Positions 25,146 to 40,100 of a stretch of DNA of 64,000 bases are shown here, piece by piece. The notes beneath the pieces were generated by a model, which had not been told where the DNA came from, made no database searches, and saw only the letters and a list, made by a program, of their open reading frames with translations. Every line of letters begins with the position of its first letter. Position 1 is the stretch's first letter. The position numbers were made by a program, and so were the translations under genes. Source of the DNA: Lentzea albida. Lineage in GTDB: Bacteria > Actinomycetota > Actinomycetes > Mycobacteriales > Pseudonocardiaceae. The stretch spans positions 41,274-105,273 of the forward strand of contig NZ_FOFV01000028.1 of the NCBI RefSeq assembly GCF_900111005.1, in the 5' to 3' direction.

Positions 25146-28100
25146 TCAATCGGTGGTGCTCTGGCCGAATTCCCTGTCGATGAACGCCAGCACCTCGTCC
25201 GCGCTGGCCGATTCGATGTGCTGGGCCGCGGAGCCGGCCGTGCTCACCTGGCTGCCCCACTTCTCGAGGAGCCTGCGCAGTCGAGCGGTCACACCGGCTT
25301 TCGCGTCCTCGTCGAACACGCTCGCGGCCAGCAGCGCGTCGAGTCGATCGAGGTCGGCCAGTGCGGATGCGTGTTCGTCCGGTCCCTCACCCACTCCCAG
25401 TACGCCGACCAGGTGCTCGGCGAGGACACGAGGCGTGGGGTGGTCGAATGCCAAGGTCGCCGGCAGCCTCAGCCCCGTGGCGGCGTTCAACCTGTTGCGC
25501 AGCTCCACGGCGGTCAGCGAGTCGAGTCCGAGTTGCCGGAACTCCCGCTCCGCCTGGACCAGGGCCTTGCCGTCGTGCCCCAGGACTGCCGCAACCTCCG
25601 ACCGCACGAAGTCGACGACGAACGGCACACGGTCGGAGGTCCTGACCGACAGCAGCCGCCGGCCGAGACTCGCCCGGCCGGTTCCGCCCGCGGCGGCCGT
25701 GCGTCGCGCCGCCCTCACCAGCCCGCGCAGGAGTGCGGGCACCTCGCCCGACATCCGCCAGTCGGTGACGCCCGTAAGGGCCACGGCGGCCTCGTCCGAC
25801 CCCGTCGCGACGTCGAAGAGGGTGAGCCCCAGCTCCGTGCTGATCGGTGGCAGCCCGTCGTTCTCCATCCGGCGCACGTCGGTGCTCCCGAGCGCGCTCG
25901 TCATGGTGGTGGCTCGCTCCCACAACGGCCAGGCGAGCGAGATCCCCGCCAGGCCTCGGCTCCTGCGGTGTTCCGCGAGGCGGTCGAGGAACGCGTTGGC
26001 CGCGGCGTAGTTCGCCTGGCCGGCGTTCCCGACGACACCGGCCAGGCTGGAGAACAACACGAACCCGGGGAGGTCCAGATCGCGGGTCAGCTCGTGCAGG
26101 TGCACGGCGGCGTCCACCTTGGGCCGCATCACCGCATCGAGTCGCTCCGGCGTCAGGGAGCCGAGGACGCCGTCGTCGAGCACACCTGCGGCGTGCACCA
26201 CCGCGGTCAGCGGGTGTTCGGGAGGAATGGTGCCGAGCACCTCCGCCAGTGCGCTGCGATCCGCCACGTCGCAGTTCGCGACCGTGACCACGGCGCCGAG
26301 TCCGGCGATCTCGTCGAGGAAACCAGGTTCGGTCTCGCCGGTGCGGCTGACCAGCAGGAGGTGTCGCACGTTCCGGGTGGACACCAGGTGCCTGGCGAGC
26401 TCGGTGCCGAGTCCGCCCGTACCGCCCGTGATCAACACGGTTCCGTCGGGATCCCACTCGCGCGGCATCGTGAGGACGATCTTGCCCACGTGCTCGGCCA
26501 GACTCATGAACCGGAACGCTTCCGGAGCCCGCCGCACGTCCCAGGTCCGCACCGGCAGCGGCTGGAGCGCCCCCTCCTCGAACAGGTCCACCAGGTCGAG
26601 GAGGATGCGCTGCACGCGGTCCGGGTGCACCTCGCTCAGGTCGAACGGCAGGTAGTCCACACCGCCCGCGCCGGTGAGCTGCCGGATGTCGGTCTTGCCC
26701 ATTTCGACGAAACGCCCGCCGTCGCCGAGCAGGGCCAGCGACGCGTCGACGAACTCCCCCGCCAGCGAGTTGAGCACGACGTCGACACCGGGGAAGCGGT
26801 GCCCGAACTCCGTCGTCCGCGAAGAGGCGATGTGGTCGTCCGCGACACCGAGAGAACGCAGGACGTCCCACTTCCCCTCGCTCGCGGTGGCGAACACCTC
26901 CGCCCCCAGGTGCCGGGCCAGCTGGACGGCCGCCATGCCGACACCACCGGCGCCTGCGTGCACCAGCACGCGTTCGCCCGCGCGCAGGTGCGCGAGGTCG
27001 ACGAGGCCGTGGTAGGCGGTCGTGAACACGGCCGGTACCGAAGCGGCGACCTCATCGGTCCAGTCCGGGGGCACCCGCACGACGTGGCGTTCGTCCATGA
27101 CGGCGATCGGTCCGAACGCAGCGGTGAACAACCCCATCACGCGGTCGCCCGGTCGCACGCCGGTCACCTCCGGACCGATCTCCGCGACGTGGCCCACCGC
27201 CTCGGCTCCCAGGAGGACGTCGTCTCCGGGGTACATCCCCAGCGCGGTGAGCACATCCCGGAAGTTCACCCCGGCCGCCGTGACCCGCACTCGGATCTCC
27301 CTGCCGGTCAACGGCTCCAGCACGTCCGCGCAGGGCACCAGCGACAGTGCGTCGAGACTGCCCTTGGCGCGGCTGTCCAACCGCCACGGGACCCCCACAG
27401 GCGGAACCAGTGAGTCCACGGCACCGAGGCGGGCCGCATGAACCGCACCGCCCCGCACCGCCAGCTGTGTCTCCCCCGGCGCCGACGTGCGGACCGCTTC
27501 CGCGACCGAGGTGGGGTCGTCCGCGTCCACCAGCAGGAAGCGATCCGGGTTCTCCGACTGTGCCGACCTAACCAGGCCCCACACCGCCGACGCGGCCACG
27601 TCCACCACGGTGTCGTCGCGGTCGACGGCGACAGCGCCCCGCGTCACGAACACCATCCGCGACGCCCCGAACCGTTCGTCAGCGAGGAACTCCTGGACCA
27701 GGTTCAGCACCTCGGAGGTGACACGCCGGGGTGCCTCCCGACCGGCGATGGGGACCAGCACGTGGTCGGGTGGTGCCGAAGTGAGTTCGCGCAGGGAGCC
27801 GGCGACGGTCGCGATGCCCATCTCCCACTCCGTTCCCAACACCCCGAAGCTCACGTCGGAAGCGGGGGCCACGACATCCGCGGGGATCCAACGGACGCGG
27901 AGCAGCGACGCGGGTGTGGCCGTCGGGGCGGCCGCCCGATGAACCGGCCGGAAGCTCAACGAGGCGACGGACAGGACCGGGGAACCTTCCGGATCCAGTG
28001 CGGTCAGTGCGACCGAGCCGTCCTCGTTCTTCGCCGACCGGATCCTCACGAACGAGGCACCGGAGGCGTGCAGGGAGACACCCCGCCAGGAGAAGGGCAG

Positions 28101-31100
28101 CATGCCCGCGTCCTCGCCGAGGTCGAGGTGCGAGGTCGCGTGGAGTGCCGCGTCGAGCAACGCCGGGTGGATGCCGTACGACGAACCGTCGTGCACGTGT
28201 TCCGGCAACTCGGCCTCGGCGAAGACCTCGTTCCCGCGGAGCCAGACGACTCGCAAACCCTGGAACGCGGCACCGTAGTCGAATCCCGCCTCTGCGAAGG
28301 ACTCGCGGCACGCGTCCAGGTCCACCGGCTCGGCGCCCGCGGGCGGCCACGCCTCCCCGTCGGCCGTCGAGCCGAGAGCCTCGACGGCGAGCGTGCCGGT
28401 CGCGTGCTGGGTCCAGCCGCTTTCACCCCCGTCGGCCGGACGCGAGTGGACCCGCAGTTCACGACGTCCGTGCTCATCCGCCACACCGATCCACACCTGG
28501 GTCTGCACGGCACCCGACTCCGGCAACACCAGCGGCGCGGCCAGGGTCAGCTCCTCGACCAGGCCGCAGCCGACCTCGTCCCCGGCGCGGATCGCCAGCT
28601 CGAGGAACGCGGTCCCGGGGAACAACACCTGGCCACCGATCCGGTGGTCGCCCAGCCACGGGTGCGTGGCGAGCGACAGGCGGCCGGTCAGCACGACCTC
28701 GCCCGAACCCGCGACCGGCACCGCCGCGCCGAGCAGCGGGTGCGTCGCCGACGCGATTCCCACGGCCGCGACGTCGCCGGCGAAACCCGTTCCCCGTGGC
28801 CAGAACCGTTCGTGCTGGAAGGGGTACACGGGCAGCTCCACACCGGTCCCGGCGGGCACGACCTGCCGCCAGTCGACGTCGACCCCGTGGACGAACGCCT
28901 CCGCCAGTGAGGTGAGCACTCGTGCGAGTGAGTCGTCGTCCCGACGCAAGGTGCCCACCACGGCCGCGTCGACGGCGTCCTGGATGGAGGCCGTCAGCAC
29001 CGGATGCGGACTGCATTCGACGAAGACACCGTGACCACGTCCGGACAACGCCTCGATCGCACCGTGCAACCCGACCTGGTTGCGCAGGTTGTCGTACCAG
29101 TAGGAGCCGTCCACAGTGGATCCTTCGACCCACTCGCCCGTCACCGTGGACAACCAGGGAACCGCACCCCCGCGTGCTGTCACTCCGGCGAGCGCGTCCT
29201 TCAACTCCGCTTCCAGCAGCTCCACCTGAGCCGAGTGCGACGCGTAGTCGACTGGAATCCGCTTCGTGCGCAGACCCGCGCTCGCGCAGGCCGCACCGCA
29301 CCGGTCCAGGTCGTCCAGGTCTCCGGAGATCACGACGCTCGAAGGACCGTTGACGGCGGCGATCGAAGCCCGTCCGAGGTAGGGGGCCACCACGTCGGCC
29401 CCGGCCGAGACCGACATCATCCCGCCCTTGCCCGACAGCACGCGCGCGATCAGGCGGCTGCGCACCGCCACGACCCGTGCGGCGTCTTCCAGCGACAACA
29501 CCCCGGCCACGCAAGCAGCGGCGATCTCACCCTGCGAGTGCCCCACCACCGCGGCGGGTACGACGCCGTACGACCGCCACAGCGCTGCCAGGGACACCAT
29601 GACAGCCCACGAAACCGGTTGGACCACGTCGACGCGGTCCAGGGCGTCACTCCCGCGCAGGACGTCGGTCAGCGACCAGTCGACCCACGGCGCCAACGCG
29701 CTGCCGCAGGCCTCGATGCTGTCGCGGAAGACCGATGACGTTTCCAGCAGTCCTTTCCCCATGCCCTGCCATTGAGCGCCTTGTCCGGGGAACACGAAGA
29801 CCGGTCGGCCGTCCCCGGCTGCCACACCGCGCGCGACTTCCGCGACACCGTCCTCGGACGCCAGCACGACGGCCCGGTGCTCGAACACCGAGCGACCGAG
29901 CAGCGACGCGGCCACCTCGACACGTGGCTCGCTGATCGAGCTCAGCCTTGCGACCTGGGCCGACAGCGCGGACGGGGACTTCGCCGACAGGATCCAGGGC
30001 ACCAGGGGTACGTCGAGCGGATCCGGCCGATCCGCCACCGGAGCCTGTTCGAGGATGAGGTGTCCGTTCGTGCCGCTGATCCCGAAGGAGGACACTCCCG
30101 CGCGACGAGGCCGGTCCACCGCCGGCCATTCGACCAACCCCCTCGCCAGCTCCACCGCGCCGCCGTCCCAGTCCACATGAGACGACGGCTCGCCGACGTG
30201 CAGGGTTTCCGGGACGAGCCCGTGCCTGATCGCCTGGACCATCTTGATGACGCCGGCGACACCCGCGGCGGCCTGGGTGTGGCCGATGTTCGACTTCACC
30301 GACCCGAGCAACAACGGTCGCTCCCGGTCCTGGCCGTACGTGGCCAGCAGCGCCTGCGCCTCGATCGGGTCCCCCAGCGCGGTGCCGGTCCCGTGCGCCT
30401 CCACGACGTCGACGTCGGAGGTTGCGAGCCCGGCCGAACGAAGGGCCAGGCGAATCACCCGTTGCTGGGAAGGTCCGTTCGGCGCGGACAGGCCGTTGGA
30501 CGCGCCGTCCTGGTTGATCGCGCTCCCGCGCACCACGGCGAGCACCCGGTGCCCGTTGCGCTCCGCCTCCGACAGCCGCTCCAGCACGAGCACGCCGACG
30601 CCCTCGGCCCAGGCGGTGCCGTCCGCCGTGTCCGCGAACGCTTTGCAGCGCCCGTCGGAGGCCAACCCGCCCTGGCGCGAGAACTCGCTGTACATCAGCG
30701 AATCCGCCATGATCGAGACGCCGCCGGCCAACGCCAGGGTGCACTCACCCCCACGCAGTGCCTGGGCGGCGAGGTGCAGTGCCACCAAAGCGGACGAACA
30801 CGCAGTGTCCACGGTGATCGCCGGTCCCTCGAACCCGAACGCGTACGACACCCGGCCGGAGATGACGCTGGTCGTGTTGCCGGTCAGCACCAGTCCCTCG
30901 GAGCCGGCGTCCAGCAGGTTCGCGTAATCGGTGCTCGATGCCCCCGCGAACACACCGGTCTGACTGCCGCGCAACGACTGCGGGTCGATCCCGGCCCGCT
31001 CGAGCGCTTCCCACGACGTCTCCAGCAGCAGCCGCTGCTGGGGATCCATCGCCAGCGCCTCGCGCGGGGAGATCCCGAAGAACGCGGCGTCGAACCCGGC

Positions 31101-34100
31101 GACGTCGTCGAGGAACCCGCCGAAAGCGGTCGCACTGCGCTCGGCATCGAGCGCCCACCCCCGATCGCCGGGGATGCGGGTGATCGCGTCCGTGCCACCG
31201 GCGACCAGGTCCCAGAGGTCGTCCGGGGAGGTCACCCCGCCGGGGAACCGGCACGCCATGCCCACGATGACGACCGGGTCGTCCGTCGTCACGGCCGCAG
31301 GAGCGTCCTCCGGGACGACCGCGTCGTCCGAGCCCGTCAACTCCCGCACCAGGAACCCCGCCAGCACGTCCGGTGTGGGGTGGTCGAACACGAGGGTCGC
31401 GGGCAGTCGCAGTCCGGTGGCGGCGACGAGCCGGTTGCGCAGTTCGATCGAGGTGAGCGAGTCGAAGCCCAGCCCGCGGAACTCGAGTCCCTTCTCGAGC
31501 GCGGCCGCGCTGCCGTGCCCGAGCACCGCCGCCGCTTCCGCGCGGACCAGGTCGACCAGCACGCGCACCCGCTCGTCACCGGGCAGTTCGGCCAAGCGCC
31601 GCACGAGAGACTTCGAGGAGCTGGACGCACCGGCACGGGACGCGGTCCGACGGGAGCCCCCGACGAGGGCGCGCAACAGTGCGGGCACCTCGCCCTTGGC
31701 CCGCACCGCGGGGACGTCGAGCCGGAGCGGCACCGTGAGCGGCTCGTCCGCGCCGAGCGCGTGCTCGAACAGCCGCAGCCCCTCCTCGACCGACAGCGGC
31801 GGCATGCCGTCGCGGGTCATCCGCTGGATGTCGGTGTCCGACAGGGTGGCGGTCATGCCGCCGGACTGCTGCCAGGCCCCCCAGGCCAGCGAGGTCGCGG
31901 GAAGACCGCTGTTCCTGCAGTTGTGGGCCAGCGCGTCCAGGAACGCGTTCGCCGACGAGTAGGAGGCCTGCCCCGGACTGCCCATGAGGCCCGCGACGGA
32001 CGAGAACAGCACGAACCCGGCGAGGTCCAGGTCCCGCGTCAGCTCGTGCAGGTTCCACGCGCCGTCCACCTTCGGTCGCAGCACTCGGACGAACCGGTCC
32101 GGTGTCAGCGACGTCACCACGCCGTCGTCGAGCACGCCCGCCGCGTGGACGACGGCGGTCAGGGGGTGTTCGGCCGGGACGGCGGCGAGCAGTTCGCGCA
32201 GCGCCTCCCGGTCGGCGACGTCGCACGGGCTTACCGACACGACCGCGCCGCGTCCCTCGAGTTCCTCGACCAGCTCCGGCACACCGGGCGCGGCGAGACC
32301 CGCCCTGCTGGTGAGCAGCAGGTGCCGAACACCGCCTCCGGCGACCAGGTGCCTCGCCAGTTCCTTGCCGAGACCACCCGTACCCCCGGTGATGAGCACG
32401 GTTCCCTCGGGGTTCCACGACTTCGGGATCGTCAGCACGATCTTGCCCACGTGCCGGGCCAGGCTCATGAACCGGAACGCCTCCGGCGCACGCCGCACGT
32501 CCCACGTCGTGACGGGCAACGGCTCCAACGCCCCGCTGCGGAGTAGTTCGACCAGTTCACGCAGGACGTGCTGGGCGCTGTCGGGATCGAGGACCGCGAC
32601 GTCGAACGCCTGGTAGTCCACACCGGACAGCTCCGACGGCTGACGGACGTCGGTCTTGCCCATCTCGACGAACCGGCCGCCCTCGCGCAACAACCTCAGC
32701 GAGGCGTCGACGAACTCCCCTGACAGCGCGTTCAGCACCACGTCCACCGGGGGGAACTTCTCCTGGAAGTGCACCGTCCGCGACGATTCGATCCGCTCCA
32801 GCGGGATCCCGAGCGAGCGGAGCACGTCCCACTTCCCGCGGCTGGCCGTCGCGTAGACCTCGGCACCGAGGTGCTGGGCGAGCTGGATCGCGGCCATGCC
32901 GACACCGCCGGCACCCGCGTGCACCAGCACCCGTTCGCCGGCACGCAGGCCGGCGAGACCGACGAGCCCCCGGTAGGCGGTCATGAACACGACCGGAACA
33001 GCCGCGGCGACCTCGTCCGTCCAGTCCTGCGGCACCGGCACGACGTAGCGCTCGTCGACCACGGCGACGGGTCCGAAACCACCGGGGACCATTCCCATGA
33101 CCCGGTCACCGAGCCGCACACCGGTGACGTCGGGACCGATCTCGGACACCACACCCACGGCCTCGCCGCCGAGCATTCCCGCGTCACCGGGGTACATCCC
33201 GAGCGCGCTGAGCACGTCGCGGAAGTTCACCCCGGCCGCGGAGACCCGGATCCGGACCTCGCGGCCGGAGAGGGGGCGCAGCACCTCCGGGCACGGCTCC
33301 AGCAGGAGGTTGTCGAGACTGCCCCTGTCCTTGATCGCGAGCCGCCACGCCCCAGGGCCGGGGGGCATCAGCGCGCTGTCGTCGAGCCGGGCGAGCCTCG
33401 CCACCCGAGCGACCCCCGCGCGCACCGCGACCTGCGTTTCACCCGCGCTCATCAGCGCGGGCAGGCTCGGCAGCACGGCCGGCGACGTGTCCCTGTCACC
33501 GACATCGGCGAGCAGGAACCGTCCCGGGTTCTCCCACTGCACCGACCTCACCAGGCCCCACACCGCGGCGGCCGGGTAGTCCTGCACCCGTTCGCCGCTG
33601 TCGACCGCGACCGCCCCCGAGGTCACGAACACGACCCTGGTGTGGTCGAACCGTTCGTCGGTGAGGAGGTCCTGAACCAGCTCGAGCACCCAGGACGTCA
33701 GCGCCGCGACGGAGCGCGGTCCACCGGCGGAGTCACCGGCCACCGGAACGACCAGCACCTCTGGCGGCGCGGCGGCGGCATCGGCCAGCGATCCCGCCGC
33801 GACGTGCTCACCGACGGCCGCGCCCAGGGGGAACTCCTCGCCACCCACGACACCGAACCGGACGAGTTCCCCCGCGGTCTCCCCCGCGGGTATCCACTCG
33901 AGGCGCAGCAACGACTCCGGAGTGGGCTGGGCCGCCTTCGCCGCCGCTGTGAGCGGAGGACGCACCACGAGCGTGTCCACGGTGACCACCGGCGCACCAT
34001 CGGCATCCACCGCCACCAGGGTGAAGGAGTCCGCCGCGTTCTTGGTCACCCGCACCCGCAGCAGCGCTGCCCCGGTGGCGTGCAAGGACACGCCCTCCCA

Positions 34101-37100
34101 CAGGAACGGCAGTCCGCCACCTGCTTCGTCGACCAGCATCGAGACGTGCAACGCCGAGTCCAGCAACGCCGGGTGCACGCCGAAACCGGTCGTCTCAGCG
34201 GCACGGGTCTCCGGCAGCACGACCTCGGCGAACAGGTCGTCACCGCTGCGCCACGCCGCCCGCAGTCCCTGGAACGCGGGCCCGTAGACGAACCCGTCCC
34301 CGGCGAAGACGTCGTAGCACCCGTCGACGTCGACCGGCTCCGCGCCGGAGGGTGGCCAGACGCCCGCGCCGACGGCGACGCCGGACGGCGGTTGCGCGGC
34401 CAGTGTGCCGGCGGCGTGTTCCTCCCAGTCGCGCTCCGCGCCACCCACCACCGGACGGGAGTGGATCCGGATCTGCCTCCTGCCCGTGTCGCCGGGTGCA
34501 CCGATCCACACCTGGACCTGCACCTCACCCCGCTCGGGCAGCACCAACGGCGACGCGAGCGTCAACTCCTCGACGCGGGGGCAGTCGACCTGGTCGCCCG
34601 CGCGGATCGCGAGCTCCAGGAAACCCGTGCCGGGGAACAGCACCGCTCCCCCGACCTCGTGGTCGGCCAGCCAGGTCTGCGCCGATGTCGACACACGGCC
34701 CGTGAGCACCACCTCACCCGACCCCGCGACGGACACCGCCGCACCGAGCAGCGGATGCCGGACCGGTTCCAGCCCCAGGGTGGCCGCGTTCGCGCCGGAC
34801 GCCGACCGCGCCGGCCAGAACCACTCGTGGTCGAAGGCGTAGGTCGGCAGGTCGACGAACCGTCCACCCGGGACGACACCACGCCAGTCCACGTCCACAC
34901 CGTCGACGTGCAGCCGTCCCAGCGCGGTCAGCAGTGAGGTCTCCTCGTCGCGGTCCTTGCGCAGGGCGGGAACCGCGAGGCCGTCCTCGACCAGGCCGGT
35001 CAGCACACCGTCCGGTCCCAGCTCCAGGAACGCCGACGCACCCGCGTCCGTCAACGCCCGCAAGCCATCGGCGAACCGGACCGCCTCCCGCACGTGCCGC
35101 ACCCAGTACTCCGGCGAACACACCTCATCGGTCACCAGGCCGCCGGTCACGTTCGACACCAACGCAATGCGCGGCTCAGCGAAAGACAAACCCTCCAGAG
35201 CCCGGGCGAACTCGGCCAGCATCGGCTCCATCAACGGCGAGTGGAACGCGTGCGACACCCGCAACCGCGACGTCTTCCGGTCCTCGAACCGAGCGGCGAT
35301 CTCCAGCACCGCCGCCTCGTCGCCCGCGACCACCACCGAGTCCGCCCGGTTCACCGCCGCGACCGAGACGCCCTCGCCCAGCAACGGCAAGACCTCGGCC
35401 TCGGTCGCCGCGATCGCCACCATCGCGCCACCCGACGGCAACGCCTCCATCAAGCCGGCACGCGCCCGCACCAGCGTGCAGGCGTCATCCAGCGACAGCA
35501 CACCCGCCACATGCGCCGCCGCCACCTCACCGATCGAGTGCCCCGCAACGAAATCCGGTGTGACACCCCACGACTCGACCAGGCGGAACAACGCCACCTC
35601 GACCGCGAACAACGCAGGCTGAGCGAAACCAGTGCGGTTCAACAACTCCTGATCCGCACCCCACATGACGTCCCGAAGCCCCGGCTCCAACCGAGCCAGC
35701 ACCTCGTCCAACGCCTCCGCGAACACCGGGAACCGCTCGTGCAGACCACGGCCCATCCCCAGCCGCTGCGACCCCTGACCCGAGAACAAGAAGGCCAGTC
35801 CGTGCTCCCCGGCCACGCCACGAGCGACCTCGGCGACACCCTCCTCCGACGCCAGCAACACCGCCCTGTGCCCGAACATCGAGCGCCCCAGCAGAGCCGA
35901 GCCCACATCCACGCGGCCGTCCGCGATCGAAGAGATCCGTTCCACCTGTGCGGCCAGAGCGGACTCCGACTTCGCCGAGACCACCCAGGGCACCACCGGC
36001 ACGTCCACCGGCTCCGGCACGGCCACCGGCTCCGGCTGTTCGATGATGACGTGTGCGTTGGTGCCGCTGATGCCGAACGACGACACAGCCGCACGACGCG
36101 GCCGACCCACCTCCGGCCACGACACGGGCTCGGTCACCAGCTCGACAGAGCCCTCCGACCAGTCCACGTGCGACGAAGGCGCGTCCACGTGAAGTGTCTG
36201 CGGGACAACGCCGTACCGCAGCGCCTGCACCACCTTGATGATCCCGGCGACACCCGCCGCCGCCTGCGTGTGCCCCAGGTTCGACTTCACCGAACCCAGC
36301 AACAACGGCCGATCCCGGTCCCGGCCGTAGGTCGCCAGCACCGCCTGCGCCTCGATCGGATCACCCAACGTCGTACCCGTACCGTGCGCCTCCACCACGT
36401 CCACATCGGACGGCGACAGACCCGCACTCGCCAGAGCCTGACGAATGACCCGTTGCTGCGAAGGACCATTCGGCGCGGTAAGCCCGTTCGACGCACCATC
36501 TTGGTTCACCGCGCTGCCCCGCACGACGGCCAGCACCTGGTGCCCGTTGAGCCGGGCGTCGGACAGGCGCTCCAGCACCAGCATGCCGATGCCCTCGGCC
36601 CAGCCCACACCGTCCGCGCTGTCGGAGAACGCCTTGCACCGGCCGTCCGGGGACAGTCCTCGCTGACGCGAGAACTCCACGAAGGTGTCCGGAGTGGACA
36701 TCACCGTCACGCCGCCGGCGAGCGCGAGCGAGCACTCCCCGGCCCGCAAGGCCTGCATCGCCCAGTGCAACGCCACCAGCGAGGAGGAGCAGGCGGTGTC
36801 GACCGTGACCGCGGGGCCTTCGAGGCCCAGCGTGTAGGCCACCCGACCCGACGCGATGCTCGGGGAGGCGCCGTTGCCCTGGTACCCCTCGAAGTCCTCA
36901 CCCGCGGTCAGCATGGCGTAGTCGCTGTACATCACGCCCGCGAAAACGCCGGTCTGGCTGCCGCGCAACGACACCGGATCGATCCCGGCCCGCTCGATCG
37001 CCTCCCACGACACCTCGAGCAGCAGACGCTGCTGCGAATCCGTCGCCAACGCCTCCCGAGGAGACATCCCGAAGAACCCGGGATCGAACTCACCCGCGTC

Positions 37101-40100
37101 GTGCAGGAATCCACCAGACCTCGTGTACGACGTCCCCGGACGATCCGGATCAGGGTCGAACAAACCCTCCAGATCCCACCCGCGGTTCACCGGGAAACCT
37201 GTCACCGCGTCCCGGCCTTCGGCCACCAACCGCCACAGGTCCTCCGGCGAGGTCACCCCACCCGGATACCGGCACGCCATCCCCACGATCACGATCGGAT
37301 CGTCCGAAGTGGACCGGACACCGATCGTGGCCGGCGCCGCGGCGTCCTCGCCCGCGATCTCGTTCAGCAGGAAGCCCGCCAGCGCGGCTGGTGTCGGGTA
37401 GTCGAACACCAGCGTCGCGGGCAGCCTCAGGCCGGTGGCCGAGGCCAACTGGTTGCGCAGTTCCACGGACGTCAAAGAGTCGAATCCGAGACTCCGGAAG
37501 TCCCGCCCCGGCTCCACCGACGACGTGTCCGCATGCCCGAGCACCGCGGTGACCCGGCCGAGCACGAGGTCCAGCGCCGCACGCGAACGTTCGCCCGCGT
37601 CCAGCCCGGCCGTCCGCTGGGCCCAGACCCCCGACTCGATCGCCGCACTCGCGGTGGACCTGCGCCTGACCGCGGGCACCAATCCGCGCCACACCGCCGG
37701 GACGTCACCCTGCGTACGCAGCGCCGCCGGGTCGAACCGGATCGGCGCCGGTACGGGCTCGTCGGCCGCCAGGGCCACGTCGAACAGGGCGACGCCCTGC
37801 TCCACCGACAGCGGCGGCATGCCCGAGCGCACCAGGCGCTCCACGTCCACGGCCGACAGGTCCGCCGTCATCCCGGTGGACTGCTCCCACGCGCCCCACA
37901 CCAGCGACACCGCGGGCAGCCCGAGGCTCCGGCGGTGGTGAGCCAGTCCGTCCAAGAACGCGTTGGCGGCCGCGTAGTTCGCCTGCCCCGCCGCCCCCAG
38001 CACCCCGGCAGAGGACGAGAACAGCACGAACGCCGCCAGGTCCAGATCGCGGGTGAGCTCGTGCAGGTGCCAGGCCCCGCCGGCCTTCGGCCCCAGCACC
38101 GAGAGCAACCGTTGCGGGGTGAGGGAATCCACGACACCGTCGTCGAGCACACCCGCCGCGTGGACCACCGCGGTCAACGGGTGCTCCGCGGACACACCGC
38201 CGAGCAACTCGGCGACCTCGTCGCGGTTCGCGACGTCGCACGCGACGACCCTCACCGAGGCGCCGTGTCCGGCCAGCTCCGCCACGAGGTCCGCGTTCAC
38301 GACTCCGCGCCGGCTCGCGAGCAGCAGGTGCCGCACGCCGTGCCGGACCACCAGGTGCCTCGCCAGTTCCCGGCCCAGACCGCCGGTACCGCCGGTGATC
38401 AGCACCGTTCCCCGCGGGTCCCAGGCGTGCTCCGCCGCCGGCGCGAGCCCGCCCAGGCGCGTCATCCGACCCGCCAGGAGAACGCCTCCACGAACCGCCA
38501 GCTGCGTCTCGCCCACTGCCGTCAGCGCCACCCCGCCCACCAGGACCTCGGGGGGAACCTCGGCATCGTCGAGGTCGACGAGCAGGACCCGTCCGGGGTT
38601 CTCGAGCTGTGCCGACCGCACCAGCCCCCAGGCGGCCGCCGCGGCGAGGTCCACCACGGACTCCTCCGCACCCGCGGCGACCGCACCGCGGGTGACGAAC
38701 ACGAGGCGTGACCTGTCGAACCGCGGTTCGGCGAGGAACTCCTGGAGCGTGCTCAAAGCCCGTGCCGTCGTGTCCAGAACGTGTTCCGTCCCGGCCCCGG
38801 AGCCGGTCAGCTCGATCAGAACCACGTCGGCGGCGACGGCGTCGGCCAGGACTGCTCGCGGCGAGACCTCCGCCCCGTTGTCCCGCAGGACCGGCACCAG
38901 CCCGAACAGGTCGTCCCCCACGACGGCACAGCTGCCCGGCGAGGACGGGACACCCGGTTCGACCGGTACCCAGCCGAGCTTCAGCACCGAGTCCGCGTCG
39001 CCCCACACCGCCTGGAACGGTGCGGCGGCACGCAGGGCCAGAGAGGCGACCGAGATCACCGGCGCGCCCTCGGCATCCGCCGCGTTCACCGACACCGAGT
39101 CCGGTCCGGTCCTCTTCAGCCGCACCCGGAGCGCCGTGGCTCCGGAGGCGTGCAGGGTCACGTCGGTCCACGAGAAGGGGACGCCGTGCGACTCGTCCGC
39201 GTCCGAGAACGCCAGAGCGTGCAGCACCGAGTCCAGCAGAGCGGGGTGCAGCCCGAAATCGCCGGCGGCCGCGTCTGCGGTCACCCCGACCTCGGCGAAG
39301 ACCTCGTCGTCCCGGCGCCACACCGCGTGCAGGCCCTGGAACGCCGGTCCGTAGGAGAAGCCCTGCTCGGCCAGCGCCGCGTAGCAACCGCTGATGTCCA
39401 CCTCGTCCACGCCCGCCGGAGGCCACTGCCCGGTGAACGCGGTCTCAACCCCGCGTGCTCGTGCCGCGAGGACTCCTGTCGCGTGGCGCGACCACTGCTG
39501 CGCGCCGTCCTCAGCACGGCGGGAGTGCACGGCCACCGAACGCCGTCCGTCGCCGTTCGGCTCGCCCACCCACACCTGGACCTGGACGGACCCCTGGTCC
39601 GGCAGCACGAGCGGCGCCTCCAGGGTCAGTTCGTCGACGGCACTGCACCCGACCTCGTCGCCCGCCCTGATCGCGAGTTCGAGGAAGGCCGTACCGGGGA
39701 ACAGCACCACCCCGTTCACGCGGTGGTCGGCGAGCCAGGGCTGTGCCGCCGCCGACAGCACGCCGGTGAGCACGGCCTCGTCGGAACCGGCGAAACGCAC
39801 CGCGGCGCCCAGCAGCGGATGCCCCGCGGGGTTCAGCCCCAGGCCGGCCGCGTCCGCGCCGGTCGCGCGGCTGTCCATCCAGAAGCGGCGACGCTGGAAC
39901 GGGTAGGTCGGCAGGTCCACCCGCCGCGCGCCGGACCCGGCGAAGAACGCCCGCCAGTCCACCGCGACCCCGGCCACGTGCAGCCTCGCAAGGGTGGCGA
40001 GGACGGACCGGACCTCGTCCTCGTCCTCGCGCAGTGCGGGCAGTACGAGCGCGTCGAGGTGGTCCGCGACCATCGCCGACAGCACCGCGTCCGCACCGAT